DNA from: Ovoidimarina sediminis
Lineage (GTDB): Bacteria > Pseudomonadota > Alphaproteobacteria > Rhodobacterales > Rhodobacteraceae
Direction of reading: 5' to 3'
Length of the DNA stretch: 64,000 nucleotides
Assembly (NCBI RefSeq): GCF_032586175.1
Contig: NZ_JAWHTE010000002.1
Location: 186,001 to 250,000 of the forward strand
Shown here: positions 26,131 to 35,270 of the stretch, piece by piece
How positions within the stretch are numbered: position 1 is the stretch's first letter
How the letters are laid out: each line of letters begins with the position of its first letter
Position numbers and translations under genes: made by a program
The notes under the pieces: generated by a model
What the model was told of the DNA's origin: nothing
What the model saw: the letters and a program-made list of their open reading frames with translations, nothing else
Database searches by the model: none

Positions 26131-27420
26131 GTGGACACGATTTTTGCACTGGCGTCGGCGCAGGGCCGGGCGGGGGTTGCGGTTATTCGCATCTCGGGCC
26201 CCGGGGCGCAGGATGCCGCGCGGCATCTGACCGGCGCGGCGGCGCCCCATCGGACAACGGCGCTGCGGCGGCTGACGGATGCCGCGGGTGTGCATCTGGA
26301 TACCGGGGTGGTGATCGGGTTCGCGGAAGGCCAGAGCTTTACCGGCGAAGAGACGGTCGAGTTCCAGGTGCACGGATCGGTGGCGATCACCTCGGCCATC
26401 CTGCGGGAGCTTGGGACGCTGCCGGGGCTGCGGCTGGCGGAGCCCGGGGAATTCACGCGCCGGGCGCTGGAAAACGAGCGGCTGGATCTGACCCAGGTGG
26501 AGGGCCTGGCGGATCTTATCGAGGCGGAGACGGAGGCGCAGCGGCGGCAATCTCTGAAGCTTCTGGATGGCGGGCTTTCGGCGGCGGCGGAGCGGTGGCG
26601 CGCGCTGATTATCCGGGCGCTGGCGCTGATCGAGGCAACGATTGATTTCTCGGACGAGGAGCTGCCGGAGGAGACGTTTCGCGAGGCGCTGGGCCCGCTT
26701 GAGGAGCTTCGCGCCGCGCTTGAGGCCGAGGTGCGCGGGGCAGCGATTTCGGAACGTGTGCGCGAGGGGTTCGAGGTTGCGCTTGTCGGGCGCCCGAATG
26801 TCGGCAAATCGACGCTTCTGAACTGCCTGGCGGGGCGGGAGGCGGCGATCACCTCGGACATCGCGGGGACGACGCGCGATGTGATCGAGGTGCGGATGGA
26901 TCTTATGGGGATCCCTGTCACGCTTCTTGACACGGCGGGCCTGCGCCCGACGGAGGACCAGATCGAGCGGCTGGGGATCGACCGCACGGTTTCGCGTTCG
27001 GAGGCGAGCGATATTCGTGTGATCCTGCTTGATCCCGAGGAGCCGGCGCCGCCGCTTGCGCCGCGGGAGGGCGACATCGTGCTTCACGGCAAGGGAGATC
27101 TGCCGGGCATGCCGGAGCCATCGGTTTCCGGGAAGACCGGCGCGGGGGTGGATCAGCTGGTGGAGGCGCTGGGGCGCACGCTGTCGGACCGGGTGGCGCA
27201 ATCGGGCACGGCCATTCGCCAGCGCCAGCGGCTGGCAATCGAAGAGGCGGTGGCCTATGTAAGCGCGGCGATTCTGGAGGTTGAGTCTGGCCCCGCGCGC
27301 GCCGAACTTGCGGCGGAGCACCTGTACCGCGCGCTTCACGCGCTGGATGCGCTGATCGGGCGGGTGGATGTGGAGCGGGTTCTGGACGAGATCTTCGCGA
27401 GTTTCTGTCTCGGCAAATAG
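26131..27420 (+). CDS. mnmE: tRNA uridine-5-carboxymethylaminomethyl GTPase MnmE
   Basis: 429 residues. The N-terminal tetrahydrofolate-binding domain and helical domain surround a G domain with P-loop GRPNVGKST, DTAGLR and NTSEASD-region motifs, ending in the catalytic C-terminal FCLGK. MnmE acts with MnmG to make cmnm5U34 in tRNA anticodons. The GTG at 26131 follows an AT-rich 30-bp gap. The 5-bp gap to mnmG indicates one transcript. Confidence 0.95.
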   Translation: MDTIFALASAQGRAGVAVIRISGPGAQDAARHLTGAAAPHRTTALRRLTDAAGVHLDTGVVIGFAEGQSFTGEETVEFQVHGSVAITSAILRELGTLPGLRLAEPGEFTRRALENERLDLTQVEGLADLIEAETEAQRRQSLKLLDGGLSAAAERWRALIIRALALIEATIDFSDEELPEETFREALGPLEELRAALEAEVRGAAISERVREGFEVALVGRPNVGKSTLLNCLAGREAAITSDIAGTTRDVIEVRMDLMGIPVTLLDTAGLRPTEDQIERLGIDRTVSRSEASDIRVILLDPEEPAPPLAPREGDIVLHGKGDLPGMPEPSVSGKTGAGVDQLVEALGRTLSDRVAQSGTAIRQRQRLAIEEAVAYVSAAILEVESGPARAELAAEHLYRALHALDALIGRVDVERVLDEIFASFCLGK

Positions 27421-27425
27421 GTGGA

Positions 27426-29300
27426 GTGTTTCACGTGAAACATCCGGCATTCGATGTGATCGTGGTGGGTGGCGGCCACGCGGGGGCCGAGGCGGCCCAT
27501 GCGGCCGCGCGCGCCGCTGCGCGTGTTGCGCTGGTGACGCTGCGCCGTGACGGGATTGGCGTGATGTCCTGCAACCCGGCGATCGGGGGGCTGGGCAAGG
27601 GCCACCTCGTGCGCGAGATCGATGCGCTGGACGGGGTGATGGGCCGGGTGGCGGATGCTGCCGGGATTCAGTTTCGCCTTCTGAACCGGAAGAAGGGGCC
27701 GGCGGTGCAGGGCCCGCGCGCGCAATCGGACCGCGCGGTGTACCGGTCTGCCATGCTGGCGGAGATCGCGGCGATGACGGGCCTCGAGATCATCGAGGGC
27801 GAGGTTGCCGATCTGGTGATGGTGGGCGAACGGGTGACGGGGGTGCGGCTGGCCGATGGGGCCGAGATTTCGGCCCCGGCGGTGGTTCTGACGACGGGTA
27901 CCTTCCTGAACGGGGTGATCCACATCGGGCATGAAACCCGTGCCGGGGGCCGCGTGGGCGAGGCGCCCTCGATCGCGCTGGCCGAGCGGCTTTACGGGTT
28001 CGGCCTGCCGATGGGCCGCTTGAAGACGGGCACGCCGCCGCGGTTGAACGGCAAGACGATCGATTGGGATCGCCTGGAACCGCAGCCGGGGGATGATGAC
28101 CCGGTGCTGTTTTCGTTCCTGAACCGCACGCCGCCCCTGCGCCAGGTGGCCTGCGCGATCACGCATACGAATGAGCGGACGCACGATATCATTCGCGAGA
28201 ACCTTGGGTCGTCCGCGATGTATGGGGGCAAGATCGACGGGGTGGGCCCGCGCTATTGCCCGTCGATCGAGGACAAGATTACGCGGTTTGCGGACAAGAC
28301 CTCGCACCAGATCTTTCTTGAACCCGAAGGGCTTGAAACCGATACGGTGTATCCGAACGGCATTTCCACTTCGCTTCCCGCGGATGTGCAGGAGGCCTAT
28401 GTGCGATCCATCGTGGGGCTTGAGCGCGCGGAGATCCTGCAGCCCGGTTATGCGATCGAGTACGACTATGTCGATCCGCGCGCCCTGACCGAAACCCTGG
28501 AGATGCGGGATGTGCCGGGCCTGTACCTGGCGGGGCAGATCAACGGAACCACGGGATATGAAGAGGCTGCGGCGCAGGGGCTTGTTGCGGGCCTGAACGC
28601 TGCCCTGGCCGTGGCCGGGTGGGAGAAAGCGGTGTTCACGCGGCGCAGTTCCTACATCGGGGTGCTGGTAGATGATCTGATCACGCGGGGGGTGACGGAG
28701 CCCTACCGCATGTTCACATCGCGCGCGGAATTCCGGCTTTCGCTTCGGGCGGATAATGCGGATCAGCGGCTGACGCCGATGGGAATAGCGCTTGGCTGCG
28801 TGTCTGAGGGGCGGAAGGCGGCGTTTGAAGAAAAAGCGGCGGACATCGCCGCGGCAACGGATGCGCTGGCCGGCCGGCACTTCACGCCCGGGGCGTTGCG
28901 CGCCGCAGGGGTGAATATCGCGTCAGATGGTGGGCGGCGGTCGGCGCTGGAACTGCTGGCGTTTCCCGATGTCGATGTGGAATTGCTGCGCGGGATCGAT
29001 CCGGAGATGGAGGAGATCGACGCGGAAATCGCGGAGCAGGTGAAGCGCGACGCGACATATGCGCATTACATCGCGCGGCAAACACGAGATGTAGAGGCTC
29101 TGCAGCGCGACGAGCAGCGGCGCATTCCGGCAGATCTGAGCTATCGCGCGCTCGGCGGACTGTCGAACGAGATGGTTTCGAAGCTGGAAGCAGCGCGACC
29201 CGAGACGCTGGCGCAAGCTTCGCGGATCGAGGGGATCACCCCGGCGGCGCTGACGCTGATCCTGGCGGCGATCCGCAAGCAGGAGCGACAGTCGGCGTGA
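27426..29300 (+). CDS. mnmG: tRNA uridine-5-carboxymethylaminomethyl synthesis enzyme MnmG (GidA)
   Basis: 624-residue FAD enzyme, partner of MnmE. FAD-binding motif VIVVGGGHAGAEAA is at the N-terminus, followed by CNPAIGGLGKGHLVREIDALDG and PRYCPSIEDK. The first codons (GTG TTT CAC GTG AAA) encode MFHVKH and are themselves a perfect parS site. GTG 27426 is given; GTG 27435 is better spaced from GGTGGAG (27420-27426) and would shorten the protein by three residues. The stop overlaps rsmG. Confidence 0.96.
   Translation: MFHVKHPAFDVIVVGGGHAGAEAAHAAARAAARVALVTLRRDGIGVMSCNPAIGGLGKGHLVREIDALDGVMGRVADAAGIQFRLLNRKKGPAVQGPRAQSDRAVYRSAMLAEIAAMTGLEIIEGEVADLVMVGERVTGVRLADGAEISAPAVVLTTGTFLNGVIHIGHETRAGGRVGEAPSIALAERLYGFGLPMGRLKTGTPPRLNGKTIDWDRLEPQPGDDDPVLFSFLNRTPPLRQVACAITHTNERTHDIIRENLGSSAMYGGKIDGVGPRYCPSIEDKITRFADKTSHQIFLEPEGLETDTVYPNGISTSLPADVQEAYVRSIVGLERAEILQPGYAIEYDYVDPRALTETLEMRDVPGLYLAGQINGTTGYEEAAAQGLVAGLNAALAVAGWEKAVFTRRSSYIGVLVDDLITRGVTEPYRMFTSRAEFRLSLRADNADQRLTPMGIALGCVSEGRKAAFEEKAADIAAATDALAGRHFTPGALRAAGVNIASDGGRRSALELLAFPDVDVELLRGIDPEMEEIDAEIAEQVKRDATYAHYIARQTRDVEALQRDEQRRIPADLSYRALGGLSNEMVSKLEAARPETLAQASRIEGITPAALTLILAAIRKQERQSA
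27427..27442. promoter_or_regulatory. parS: parS centromere site 1 (in the mnmG 5' end)
   Basis: TGTTTCACGTGAAACA, a perfect 16-bp palindrome identical to the widely conserved ParB-binding parS consensus. It overlaps the start of mnmG, 3.2 kb from the oriC candidate and 3.3 kb upstream of parB. ParB would nucleate here to form the segregation complex. Confidence 0.95.
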
Positions 29301-29911
29301 CCGGCGCGCGGAATCGCCTGGCCGAGACCTTCGATGTTTCACGTGAAACACTCGCGCGGCTCGATGCCTATGAGGCGCAGCTTCAGAAGTGGTCGCCCAA
29401 GATCAACCTCGTATCGAAAACGACGCTGGGCGATGCGTGGGAGCGGCACTTTCTGGATTCCGCGCAACTTTCGCGGCTTGCGCCCGAAGGGCCGCTTGAA
29501 TGGGTGGATCTGGGTTCGGGGGGCGGGTTTCCGGGCCTCGTGGTGTCGATCCTGCGGCCCGAAGTGCGGATGACGCTGATCGAAAGCGACCGGCGGAAAT
29601 CGGTATTTCTGAATACGGTGATCCGCGAGGTCGGGGCCAATGCGCGGGTGATCACCGCGCGGATCGAGGATGTTGAGCCGCAAGGGGCGGATGTGGTGAG
29701 CGCCCGGGCGCTCGCCGCGCTTGAGACGCTTCTCGACCATGCGCTGCGCCACGGATCGCCGGAATGCGTTGCCCTCTTCCCCCGCGGCGCGCAAAGCGCG
29801 TCGGATGTTTCGAAGGCACTTGAAACGCACAGGTTTCATTGCGAAACACATCCCAGCCTCAGCAGTGAGGACGGATCCATCCTTCGCATCATGGAGTTCG
29901 CGCGTGTCTGA
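29297..29911 (+). CDS. rsmG: 16S rRNA (guanine-527-N7)-methyltransferase RsmG (GidB)
   Basis: 204-residue SAM methyltransferase with motif I DLGSGGGFPGLV, the upstream NLVSKTTLGDAWERHFLDSAQL region, and motif SARALAALETL. It methylates G527 of 16S rRNA; loss typically gives low-level streptomycin resistance. The GTG overlaps the mnmG stop (GTGA). Codons 13-18 contain the second parS site. The 3' end overlaps parA by 8 bp. Confidence 0.95.
   Translation: MTGARNRLAETFDVSRETLARLDAYEAQLQKWSPKINLVSKTTLGDAWERHFLDSAQLSRLAPEGPLEWVDLGSGGGFPGLVVSILRPEVRMTLIESDRRKSVFLNTVIREVGANARVITARIEDVEPQGADVVSARALAALETLLDHALRHGSPECVALFPRGAQSASDVSKALETHRFHCETHPSLSSEDGSILRIMEFARV
29335..29350. promoter_or_regulatory. 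parS: parS centromere site 2 (inside rsmG)
   Basis: TGTTTCACGTGAAACA, identical to site 1 and 1908 bp from it, embedded in the rsmG reading frame as part of FDVSRET. Two perfect copies within 2 kb next to parAB mark this as the centromere region. Confidence 0.95.
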
Positions 29912-30713
29912 TCCAAGCCGGCCACCGGGCCCCAGAATCATCGCGGTGGCCAATCAGAAAGGCGGGGTGGGGAAAACAACGACGGCGATCAACCTGGGTG
30001 CGGCGCTGGCCGAGCAGGGGCACCGCGTTCTGCTGATCGATCTTGATCCCCAGGGGAATGCGTCGACCGGGCTTGGCCTGACCGTGGCGGAGCGTCGGTA
30101 TACGACATATGACCTGATCCTCGACGAGGCGGAGCTGAGCGATGTGATCCACGAGACGACGACGGCGAACCTCTGGATTGCGCCGTCGACCACGGATCTG
30201 AGTTCGGCCGATATCGAGCTTGTGGCGAACGAGAAGCGTTCCTTCCTTCTGTATGATGCGCTGCGCCAGCCGGATATGGACCAGTTCGCTTTCGACTATG
30301 TGCTGATCGATTGCCCGCCGTCGCTCAGCCTTCTGACCGTCAATGCGCTGGTTGCATCGCATTCGGTGCTTGTGCCGCTTCAAAGCGAGTTCTTCGCGCT
30401 CGAAGGGTTGTCGCAGCTTATGCTGACGGTGCGGCAGGTGCGCGATTCCGCCAACCCGAACCTGCGGATAGAGGGCATCGTTCTGACCATGTTCGATGGC
30501 CGCAACAACCTGAGCCAGATGGTGGAAGAGGATGCGCGCGAGACGCTGGGAGAGATGGTGTTCGATACGATCGTGCCGCGAAACGTGCGGCTGAGCGAGG
30601 CGCCGTCTTACGCGATCCCGGTGCTGCAGTATGACAGCCGGTCGAAGGGCGCGGAGGCTTATCGAGCGCTTGCTCAAGAAATCGTGGGAAGGCATACTGA
30701 AACCACCAGATAA
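29904..30713 (+). CDS. parA: Chromosome partitioning ATPase ParA (Soj)
   Basis: 269-residue Walker-type ATPase. The deviant Walker A is QKGGVGKTTTAINLGAALA, the A' motif is LLIDLDPQGNASTG and Walker B is YVLIDCPPSLSLLT. ParA binds DNA as an ATP dimer and is released by ParB to move origins. The GTG at 29904 lies inside the rsmG 3' end (8-bp overlap) and gives the normal length. It is followed by parB. Confidence 0.96.
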   Translation: MSDPSRPPGPRIIAVANQKGGVGKTTTAINLGAALAEQGHRVLLIDLDPQGNASTGLGLTVAERRYTTYDLILDEAELSDVIHETTTANLWIAPSTTDLSSADIELVANEKRSFLLYDALRQPDMDQFAFDYVLIDCPPSLSLLTVNALVASHSVLVPLQSEFFALEGLSQLMLTVRQVRDSANPNLRIEGIVLTMFDGRNNLSQMVEEDARETLGEMVFDTIVPRNVRLSEAPSYAIPVLQYDSRSKGAEAYRALAQEIVGRHTETTR

Positions 30714-30727
30714 TGTGGGGCGACACA

Positions 30728-31612
30728 ATGGCCGAGAAAAGAGAACGCAAGGCACTGAAGCGCGGACTGTCGGCCCTTATGGCGGATGTCGCCCCGACGC
30801 CCCCGGCGGGCGAAGAGCCGGCGCGCAGCGCGGATATCGTCGTGCCGGTCGATCAGATCTCTCCCAACCCCGATCAGCCGCGGCGCATCTTTCAGCCCGG
30901 TGCGCTTGAGGAACTGGCGTCGTCGATCCGGGAGAAGGGGATCATCCAGCCCCTGATCCTGCGCCGCGATCCGGCGGATGAGGGGCGGTTCCAGATCGTG
31001 GCGGGGGAACGGCGCTGGCGCGCGGCGCAGATGGCGCAGGTGCATGCCGTGCCGGCGATCATCCGCGAGTTCGATGATACCGAAGTTCTCGAGATCGCGA
31101 TCATCGAGAATATCCAGCGGGCCGATCTGAACGCGATGGAAGAGGCGGCGGGGTATCGCCAGTTGATGGAGCGGTTCGGGCATACGCAGGAGCGGCTTGC
31201 CGAGGCGCTGGGGAAGAGCCGGAGCCATATCGCGAATACCATGCGGCTTCTGGATCTGCCGATGGAGATTCAGACGCTGGTGCAGGACGGGAAGCTGACG
31301 GCGGGCCATGCCCGGGCGCTGATCACGGCGGAGGATCCGCTTGGGCTCGCCGGCCTGATCGTGCGCAAGGGGCTTTCGGTGCGGGAAGCGGAGCGGCTGG
31401 CGAAGAAGCCGAAGGCCAGCGCGCCCAAGCCGGCGGCGCCCCAGAAAGATGCCGATACGCGGGCGCTGGAAAGCGATCTGTCGGCGGCGCTGTCGATGGG
31501 CGTATCGATCGATCATACGCCAGGAGAAGAGGCAGGGCGGATCACGATCCGTTACAAGACGCTCGATGATCTTGATGAGCTTTGCCGCAGGCTGACGGCG
31601 CAGGGAGAGTGA
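30728..31612 (+). CDS. parB: Centromere-binding protein ParB (Spo0J), CTPase
   Basis: 294 residues: a basic N-terminal ParA-interacting segment (RKALKRGLSALM), the ParB/Srx CTP-binding domain with EKGIIQPLILRR and GERRWRAAQMAQ, the central HTH (QERLAEALGKSRSHIANTMRLL) that reads parS, and a C-terminal dimerisation domain. The ATG at 30728 gives the conserved start. Two perfect parS sites lie 1.4 and 3.3 kb upstream. Confidence 0.96.
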   Translation: MAEKRERKALKRGLSALMADVAPTPPAGEEPARSADIVVPVDQISPNPDQPRRIFQPGALEELASSIREKGIIQPLILRRDPADEGRFQIVAGERRWRAAQMAQVHAVPAIIREFDDTEVLEIAIIENIQRADLNAMEEAAGYRQLMERFGHTQERLAEALGKSRSHIANTMRLLDLPMEIQTLVQDGKLTAGHARALITAEDPLGLAGLIVRKGLSVREAERLAKKPKASAPKPAAPQKDADTRALESDLSAALSMGVSIDHTPGEEAGRITIRYKTLDDLDELCRRLTAQGE

Positions 31613-31616
31613 CCAC

Positions 31617-32768
31617 TCAGGCGAAGATCTCTCGCAGGATGGCGTCGAGGAGCGGCCGCCCCTTCGGTGTGAGCCTGAGGGCGGTTTGATCCCTTTCAAG
31701 CCAGCCGTCTTCAGCTAATTTATTGATCTTCTTATAAATTTCTGCCTCAATCGGATAGGATTGAAGCCGATCAGCGGAAATTCCGTCTCGCAGCCTGAGC
31801 CCCATGACGAAAGCTTCGAGAATCTCTTCTTCCTTCGACAGAAGCGCGCGCGGCGTTTCGCCTGACCCGGACCTTACATCCTCTAGCCAGGCCCCCGGCG
31901 CGCGGCGCGTCTCGGTGGCGAACCGTTGCCCCCCGATGGTCAGGCGGCCGTGGGCGCCGGGGCCGATGCCGGCATAATCGCCGCCCGTCCAGTAGATCAT
32001 GTTGTGCCGGGATTCCTCGCCCGGGCGCGCGTGGTTCGAGGTTTCATAGGCCGGAAGCCCCGCCGTTTCCGTCAGGCTTTGGGTGATGTCGAACATATCC
32101 GCCGCGCGATCCTGATCCGGCAGGCCCGACAGGCCCCCCGCCGCATGGCGTGCACCGAAGGCTGTGCCCGGTTCGATCGTCAGTTGATAGAGGGAGAGGT
32201 GGGACGTGCCGAAGCTCAGCGCCCGGCGGAGTTCCCGTTCCCAGGTTTCCGGGGACTGATCCTGCCGGGCATAGATCAGATCGAAGCTTGCCCGACCGAA
32301 GACGGTGAGCGCGGTGTCGAGCGCAGCAAGGCCCTCGTCCACAGAATGAAGCCGGCCGAGGCGTTTCAGATCGTCGTCATCGAGCGCCTGAAGGCCGAGC
32401 GAGACGCGGTTGACGCCCGCGGCCCTGAGATCTTGAAAGCGGGCCTTTTCCACCGAGGTCGGGTTCGCCTCGAGCGTGATTTCAAGATCGTTCGTGGTGC
32501 GCCAGCCCGCGCGGATATCGTCGATCACCTGTGCGACCGTCGCGGGCTCCATCAGGCTGGGCGTGCCACCGCCGAAAAAGATCGTGGAGACGACGCGATC
32601 TGGGAGTTCCGTTGCGAGGCGGGCGATTTCGGCACGATAGGCGGCGCGCCATGCGTCATGGTCTATTCCGGCCGAAACGTGGCTGTTGAAGTCGCAATAG
32701 GGGCATTTGGCCGCGCAAAACGGCCAATGCACGTAAATGCCGAAGGACGGAGGGGGTTGATCAGCCAA
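31617..32768 (-). CDS. hemW: Radical SAM heme chaperone HemW-like (former HemN-like)
   Basis: 383 residues. The radical-SAM cluster motif CAAKCPYC follows FGIYVHWPF near the N-terminus; FFGGGTPSL and NRVSLGLQALDDDDLKRLGR are present, and the C-terminal HemN_C domain ends LRLTPKGRPLLDAIL. It lacks the long N-terminus of true HemN coproporphyrinogen dehydrogenases, so a heme-chaperone role is likely. I chose a TTG at 32768, overlapping the rdgB stop by 8 bp, because the conserved region starts directly after it. No ATG is suitably placed. Confidence 0.88.
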   Translation of the reverse strand: MADQPPPSFGIYVHWPFCAAKCPYCDFNSHVSAGIDHDAWRAAYRAEIARLATELPDRVVSTIFFGGGTPSLMEPATVAQVIDDIRAGWRTTNDLEITLEANPTSVEKARFQDLRAAGVNRVSLGLQALDDDDLKRLGRLHSVDEGLAALDTALTVFGRASFDLIYARQDQSPETWERELRRALSFGTSHLSLYQLTIEPGTAFGARHAAGGLSGLPDQDRAADMFDITQSLTETAGLPAYETSNHARPGEESRHNMIYWTGGDYAGIGPGAHGRLTIGGQRFATETRRAPGAWLEDVRSGSGETPRALLSKEEEILEAFVMGLRLRDGISADRLQSYPIEAEIYKKINKLAEDGWLERDQTALRLTPKGRPLLDAILREIFA

Positions 32769-33366
32769 AGGTGCCTTGCACGAGCTTGGCGAAGGCATCG
32801 GCGCGGTGAGACATGGCGTGTTTTGCCGCGGGCTCCATCTCGCCGAAGGTGATGTCGTGGCCTTCGGGGATGAAGACGGGATCGAAACCGAAGCCGTTCG
32901 TTCCCCGCGGGGGCCAGGTGATGCGGCCTTCCACGCTGCCTTCGAACACCGCATCCGTTCCATCGGGCCAGGCAAGGCAGAGCGTGCAGACGAAGCGCGC
33001 GGTGAAGGGTGCCGCCGCCCCGGTGTTCTGAAGTTCCGTCCAGACCCTCTCCATCGCCATGTAGAAATCACGGCCCTCGGGCGTTTCCGCCCAGTCGGCG
33101 GTGTAGACGCCGGGCGCGCCATCCAGCACCGCCACTTCGAGGCCACTGTCATCGGAAAGCGCGGGCATGCCCGAAGCGCGGGCGGCCGCATGGGCCTTGA
33201 TGCGCGCGTTGCCCGCGAAAGTGGTTTCGGTTTCTTCGGGAACCGCGAGGTTCAGATCGCCCGCCGACGTGACCATCACCCCGCGCGGTTCCAGCAGCGC
33301 CGCGATTTCGCGCACCTTGCCCGCGTTGTGGGACGCGATCACGAGCGTCTGGCCGTCGAGCCTCAT
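32761..33366 (-). CDS. rdgB: XTP/dITP pyrophosphatase RdgB
   Basis: 201 residues of the Ham1/RdgB family: LVIASHNAGKVREI at the N-terminus, the SDDSGLEV catalytic-metal region, and PAAKHAMSHRADAFAKL at the C-terminus. It removes deaminated purine nucleotides from the pool. It overlaps rph by 4 nt upstream and hemW downstream, forming the rph-rdgB-hemW operon common in alphaproteobacteria. Confidence 0.95.
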   Translation of the reverse strand: MRLDGQTLVIASHNAGKVREIAALLEPRGVMVTSAGDLNLAVPEETETTFAGNARIKAHAAARASGMPALSDDSGLEVAVLDGAPGVYTADWAETPEGRDFYMAMERVWTELQNTGAAAPFTARFVCTLCLAWPDGTDAVFEGSVEGRITWPPRGTNGFGFDPVFIPEGHDITFGEMEPAAKHAMSHRADAFAKLVQGTFG

Positions 33367-34076
33367 GCGCCGGTCGCCGCCTTCTGGCTTGCCACGAGGC
33401 TGTCGGTGCCCCTGCGGGCGAGATCGAGAAGCGCCGTCATCTGATCGGTGCTGAAGGTGCCGCCTTCGGCGGACATCTGAACCTCGACCAGCTGGCCCGT
33501 GCCCGTGATCACGAAGTTTCCGTCAACGCCCGCCTCGCTGTCTTCGGGATAGTCGAGATCAAGGAGAGGCTGGCCCGCATAGATCCCGCAGGAAACCGCG
33601 GCGACATGATCGATCATGGGATCGGACAGGACATCGCCTGCCTTCATCAGCTTGTTGACCGCAAGCCGCAGTGCGACCCACCCGCCGGTGATCGAGGCGC
33701 AGCGCGTGCCGCCGTCAGCCTGGATAACATCGCAATCGACGGTGATCTGGCGTTCGCCAAGGGCCACGCGATCGATCCCGGCGCGCAGCGAGCGGCCGAT
33801 AAGCCGTTGAATCTCTTGCGTGCGACCGGACTGGCCGGCCTTCGCTTCGCGGCGCATGCGCGAATGGGTGGATCGGGGCAGCATCCCGTATTCCGCCGTT
33901 ACCCAGCCCAATCCGCTGTTCTTCAGAAACGGGGGCACGCGTTCGTCGACGCTGGCGGTGCACAGAACATGGGTGTCGCCGCACCTGATCAGACAACTGC
34001 CTTCCGCGTGGCGCGTCACATCCGTTTCGATCGAAACGGGGCGCATTTCATCTATTTGCCGTCCGGAAGGCCGCAT
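33363..34076 (-). CDS. rph: Ribonuclease PH
   Basis: 237-residue phosphorolytic 3'-5' exoribonuclease that trims tRNA 3' ends. Motifs are MRPSGRQIDEMRPVSIET at the N-terminus, YGMLPRSTHSRMRRE, GGTRCASITG and YPEDSEAGVDGNFVITG. The ATG at 34076 is preferred over 34088 because it has GGAGAG at the right distance and matches the family N-terminus. It is divergent from hrcA. Confidence 0.95.
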   Translation of the reverse strand: MRPSGRQIDEMRPVSIETDVTRHAEGSCLIRCGDTHVLCTASVDERVPPFLKNSGLGWVTAEYGMLPRSTHSRMRREAKAGQSGRTQEIQRLIGRSLRAGIDRVALGERQITVDCDVIQADGGTRCASITGGWVALRLAVNKLMKAGDVLSDPMIDHVAAVSCGIYAGQPLLDLDYPEDSEAGVDGNFVITGTGQLVEVQMSAEGGTFSTDQMTALLDLARRGTDSLVASQKAATGA

Positions 34077-34194
34077 CACTCTCTCCATCCTAAGGGGGTG
34101 CGGTCAGATAGCGGGTGCGCGATGGTCGATGCAAGCCTGATTGAAATTCCCGTCAGCCGCATTTAACTCGTGGATGGCCTCAACGTGGGATGAG

Positions 34195-35259
34195 ATGGCG
34201 CGCAACGCGGACATTCTGGACGAGCTTAACGACCGCAGCCGCGAGGTGTTTCGGCGGGTGGTGGAAGGCTATCTTCTGTCCGGCGATCCAGTGGGCAGCC
34301 GGACGCTGACGCGAACCATGTCGGAAAAGGTAAGCGCCGCGACCGTGCGAAACGTGATGCAGGACCTGGAGTTTCTGGGCCTGCTGGACAGCCCGCATAT
34401 TTCGGCAGGGCGGGTGCCCACCGAAAAGGGGCTTCGGATGTTCGTTGACGGGCTTCTCGAGGTTACCGAGCTGTCCGAAGAGGAGCGTCACAAGATCGAG
34501 GCGACGCTTGGCCCGAAGGCGGCGGATGTTCAGGGGCTTCTCGACCAGGTGGGTTCGGCGCTTTCGGGCCTGACACAGGGTGCGAGCCTTGTTCTGACCC
34601 CGAAATACGAAGCGCCGATTCGGCATCTTGAGTTCGTGTCGCTGGCGCAGGACAGGGCGCTTGTCGTCGTGGTGTTCGCCGACGGCCATGTCGAGAACCG
34701 CGTTTTCACGCCGCCGCCGGGGCAAACGCCGGCATCGATGCGGGAGGCCGCGAATTTCTTCAACGCTTTCGCGGAGGGCCGGACGCTTTCGGAAGTGCGC
34801 GCCACCATCGCGAGGGAAATCGACGCGCGGCGTCAGGAGCTTGATGCGCTGGCGCAGGACATGGTGCAAAGCGGCCTTGCCGTCTGGGAGAACGAGGGCG
34901 AGGGCACGGAACGCCTGATCGTGCGCGGCCGCGCCAACCTTCTGGAAGGCCAGGAAACGGAGCAGGATTTCGAGCGCATCCGCCAGCTTTTCGACGACCT
35001 GGAGCGCAAGAAGGATATCGCGAACTTCCTTGAACTGACGGAACAGGGCGAGGGCGTACGCATTTTCATCGGATCGGAGAACAAACTCTTCTCACTTTCC
35101 GGTTCCTCTTTGGTCGTGTCTCCGTATATGAACGCTGACCGAAAGATTGTCGGGGCGGTGGGCGTGATTGGGCCCACCCGGCTCAACTATGGACGAATCG
35201 TGCCGATCGTGGATTACACCGCACAACTCGTCGGGCGGATGCTCTCTGCTAAGGAGTAA
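34195..35259 (+). CDS. hrcA: Heat-inducible transcription repressor HrcA
   Basis: 354 residues. The N-terminal winged helix has ILDELNDRSREVFRRVVEGYL and PVGSRTLTRTMSEKVSAATVRNVMQDLE. The C-terminal GAF-like ligand/dimerisation domain ends RLNYGRIVPIVDYTAQLVG. HrcA represses chaperone operons by binding CIRCE. I chose ATG 34195 (GGGATGAG just upstream); ATG 34174 and TTG 34141 remain open. No CIRCE inverted repeat is visible upstream here. GrpE follows at once, so this is the heat-shock pair. Confidence 0.93.
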   Translation: MARNADILDELNDRSREVFRRVVEGYLLSGDPVGSRTLTRTMSEKVSAATVRNVMQDLEFLGLLDSPHISAGRVPTEKGLRMFVDGLLEVTELSEEERHKIEATLGPKAADVQGLLDQVGSALSGLTQGASLVLTPKYEAPIRHLEFVSLAQDRALVVVVFADGHVENRVFTPPPGQTPASMREAANFFNAFAEGRTLSEVRATIAREIDARRQELDALAQDMVQSGLAVWENEGEGTERLIVRGRANLLEGQETEQDFERIRQLFDDLERKKDIANFLELTEQGEGVRIFIGSENKLFSLSGSSLVVSPYMNADRKIVGAVGVIGPTRLNYGRIVPIVDYTAQLVGRMLSAKE

Positions 35260-35270
35260 TGAGGCGCAGA

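Noticed and set aside
29829..29853. Possible degenerate parS in the rsmG 3' end (GTTTCATTGCGAAAC)
   Set aside because: One base longer than parS and the CACGTG core is missing.
34141..34164. RpoH-type promoter before hrcA (TTGAAA ... CCGCATTT)
   Set aside because: The spacer is only 10 bp and the -10 has a mismatch; also no CIRCE repeat found, so not supported enough.
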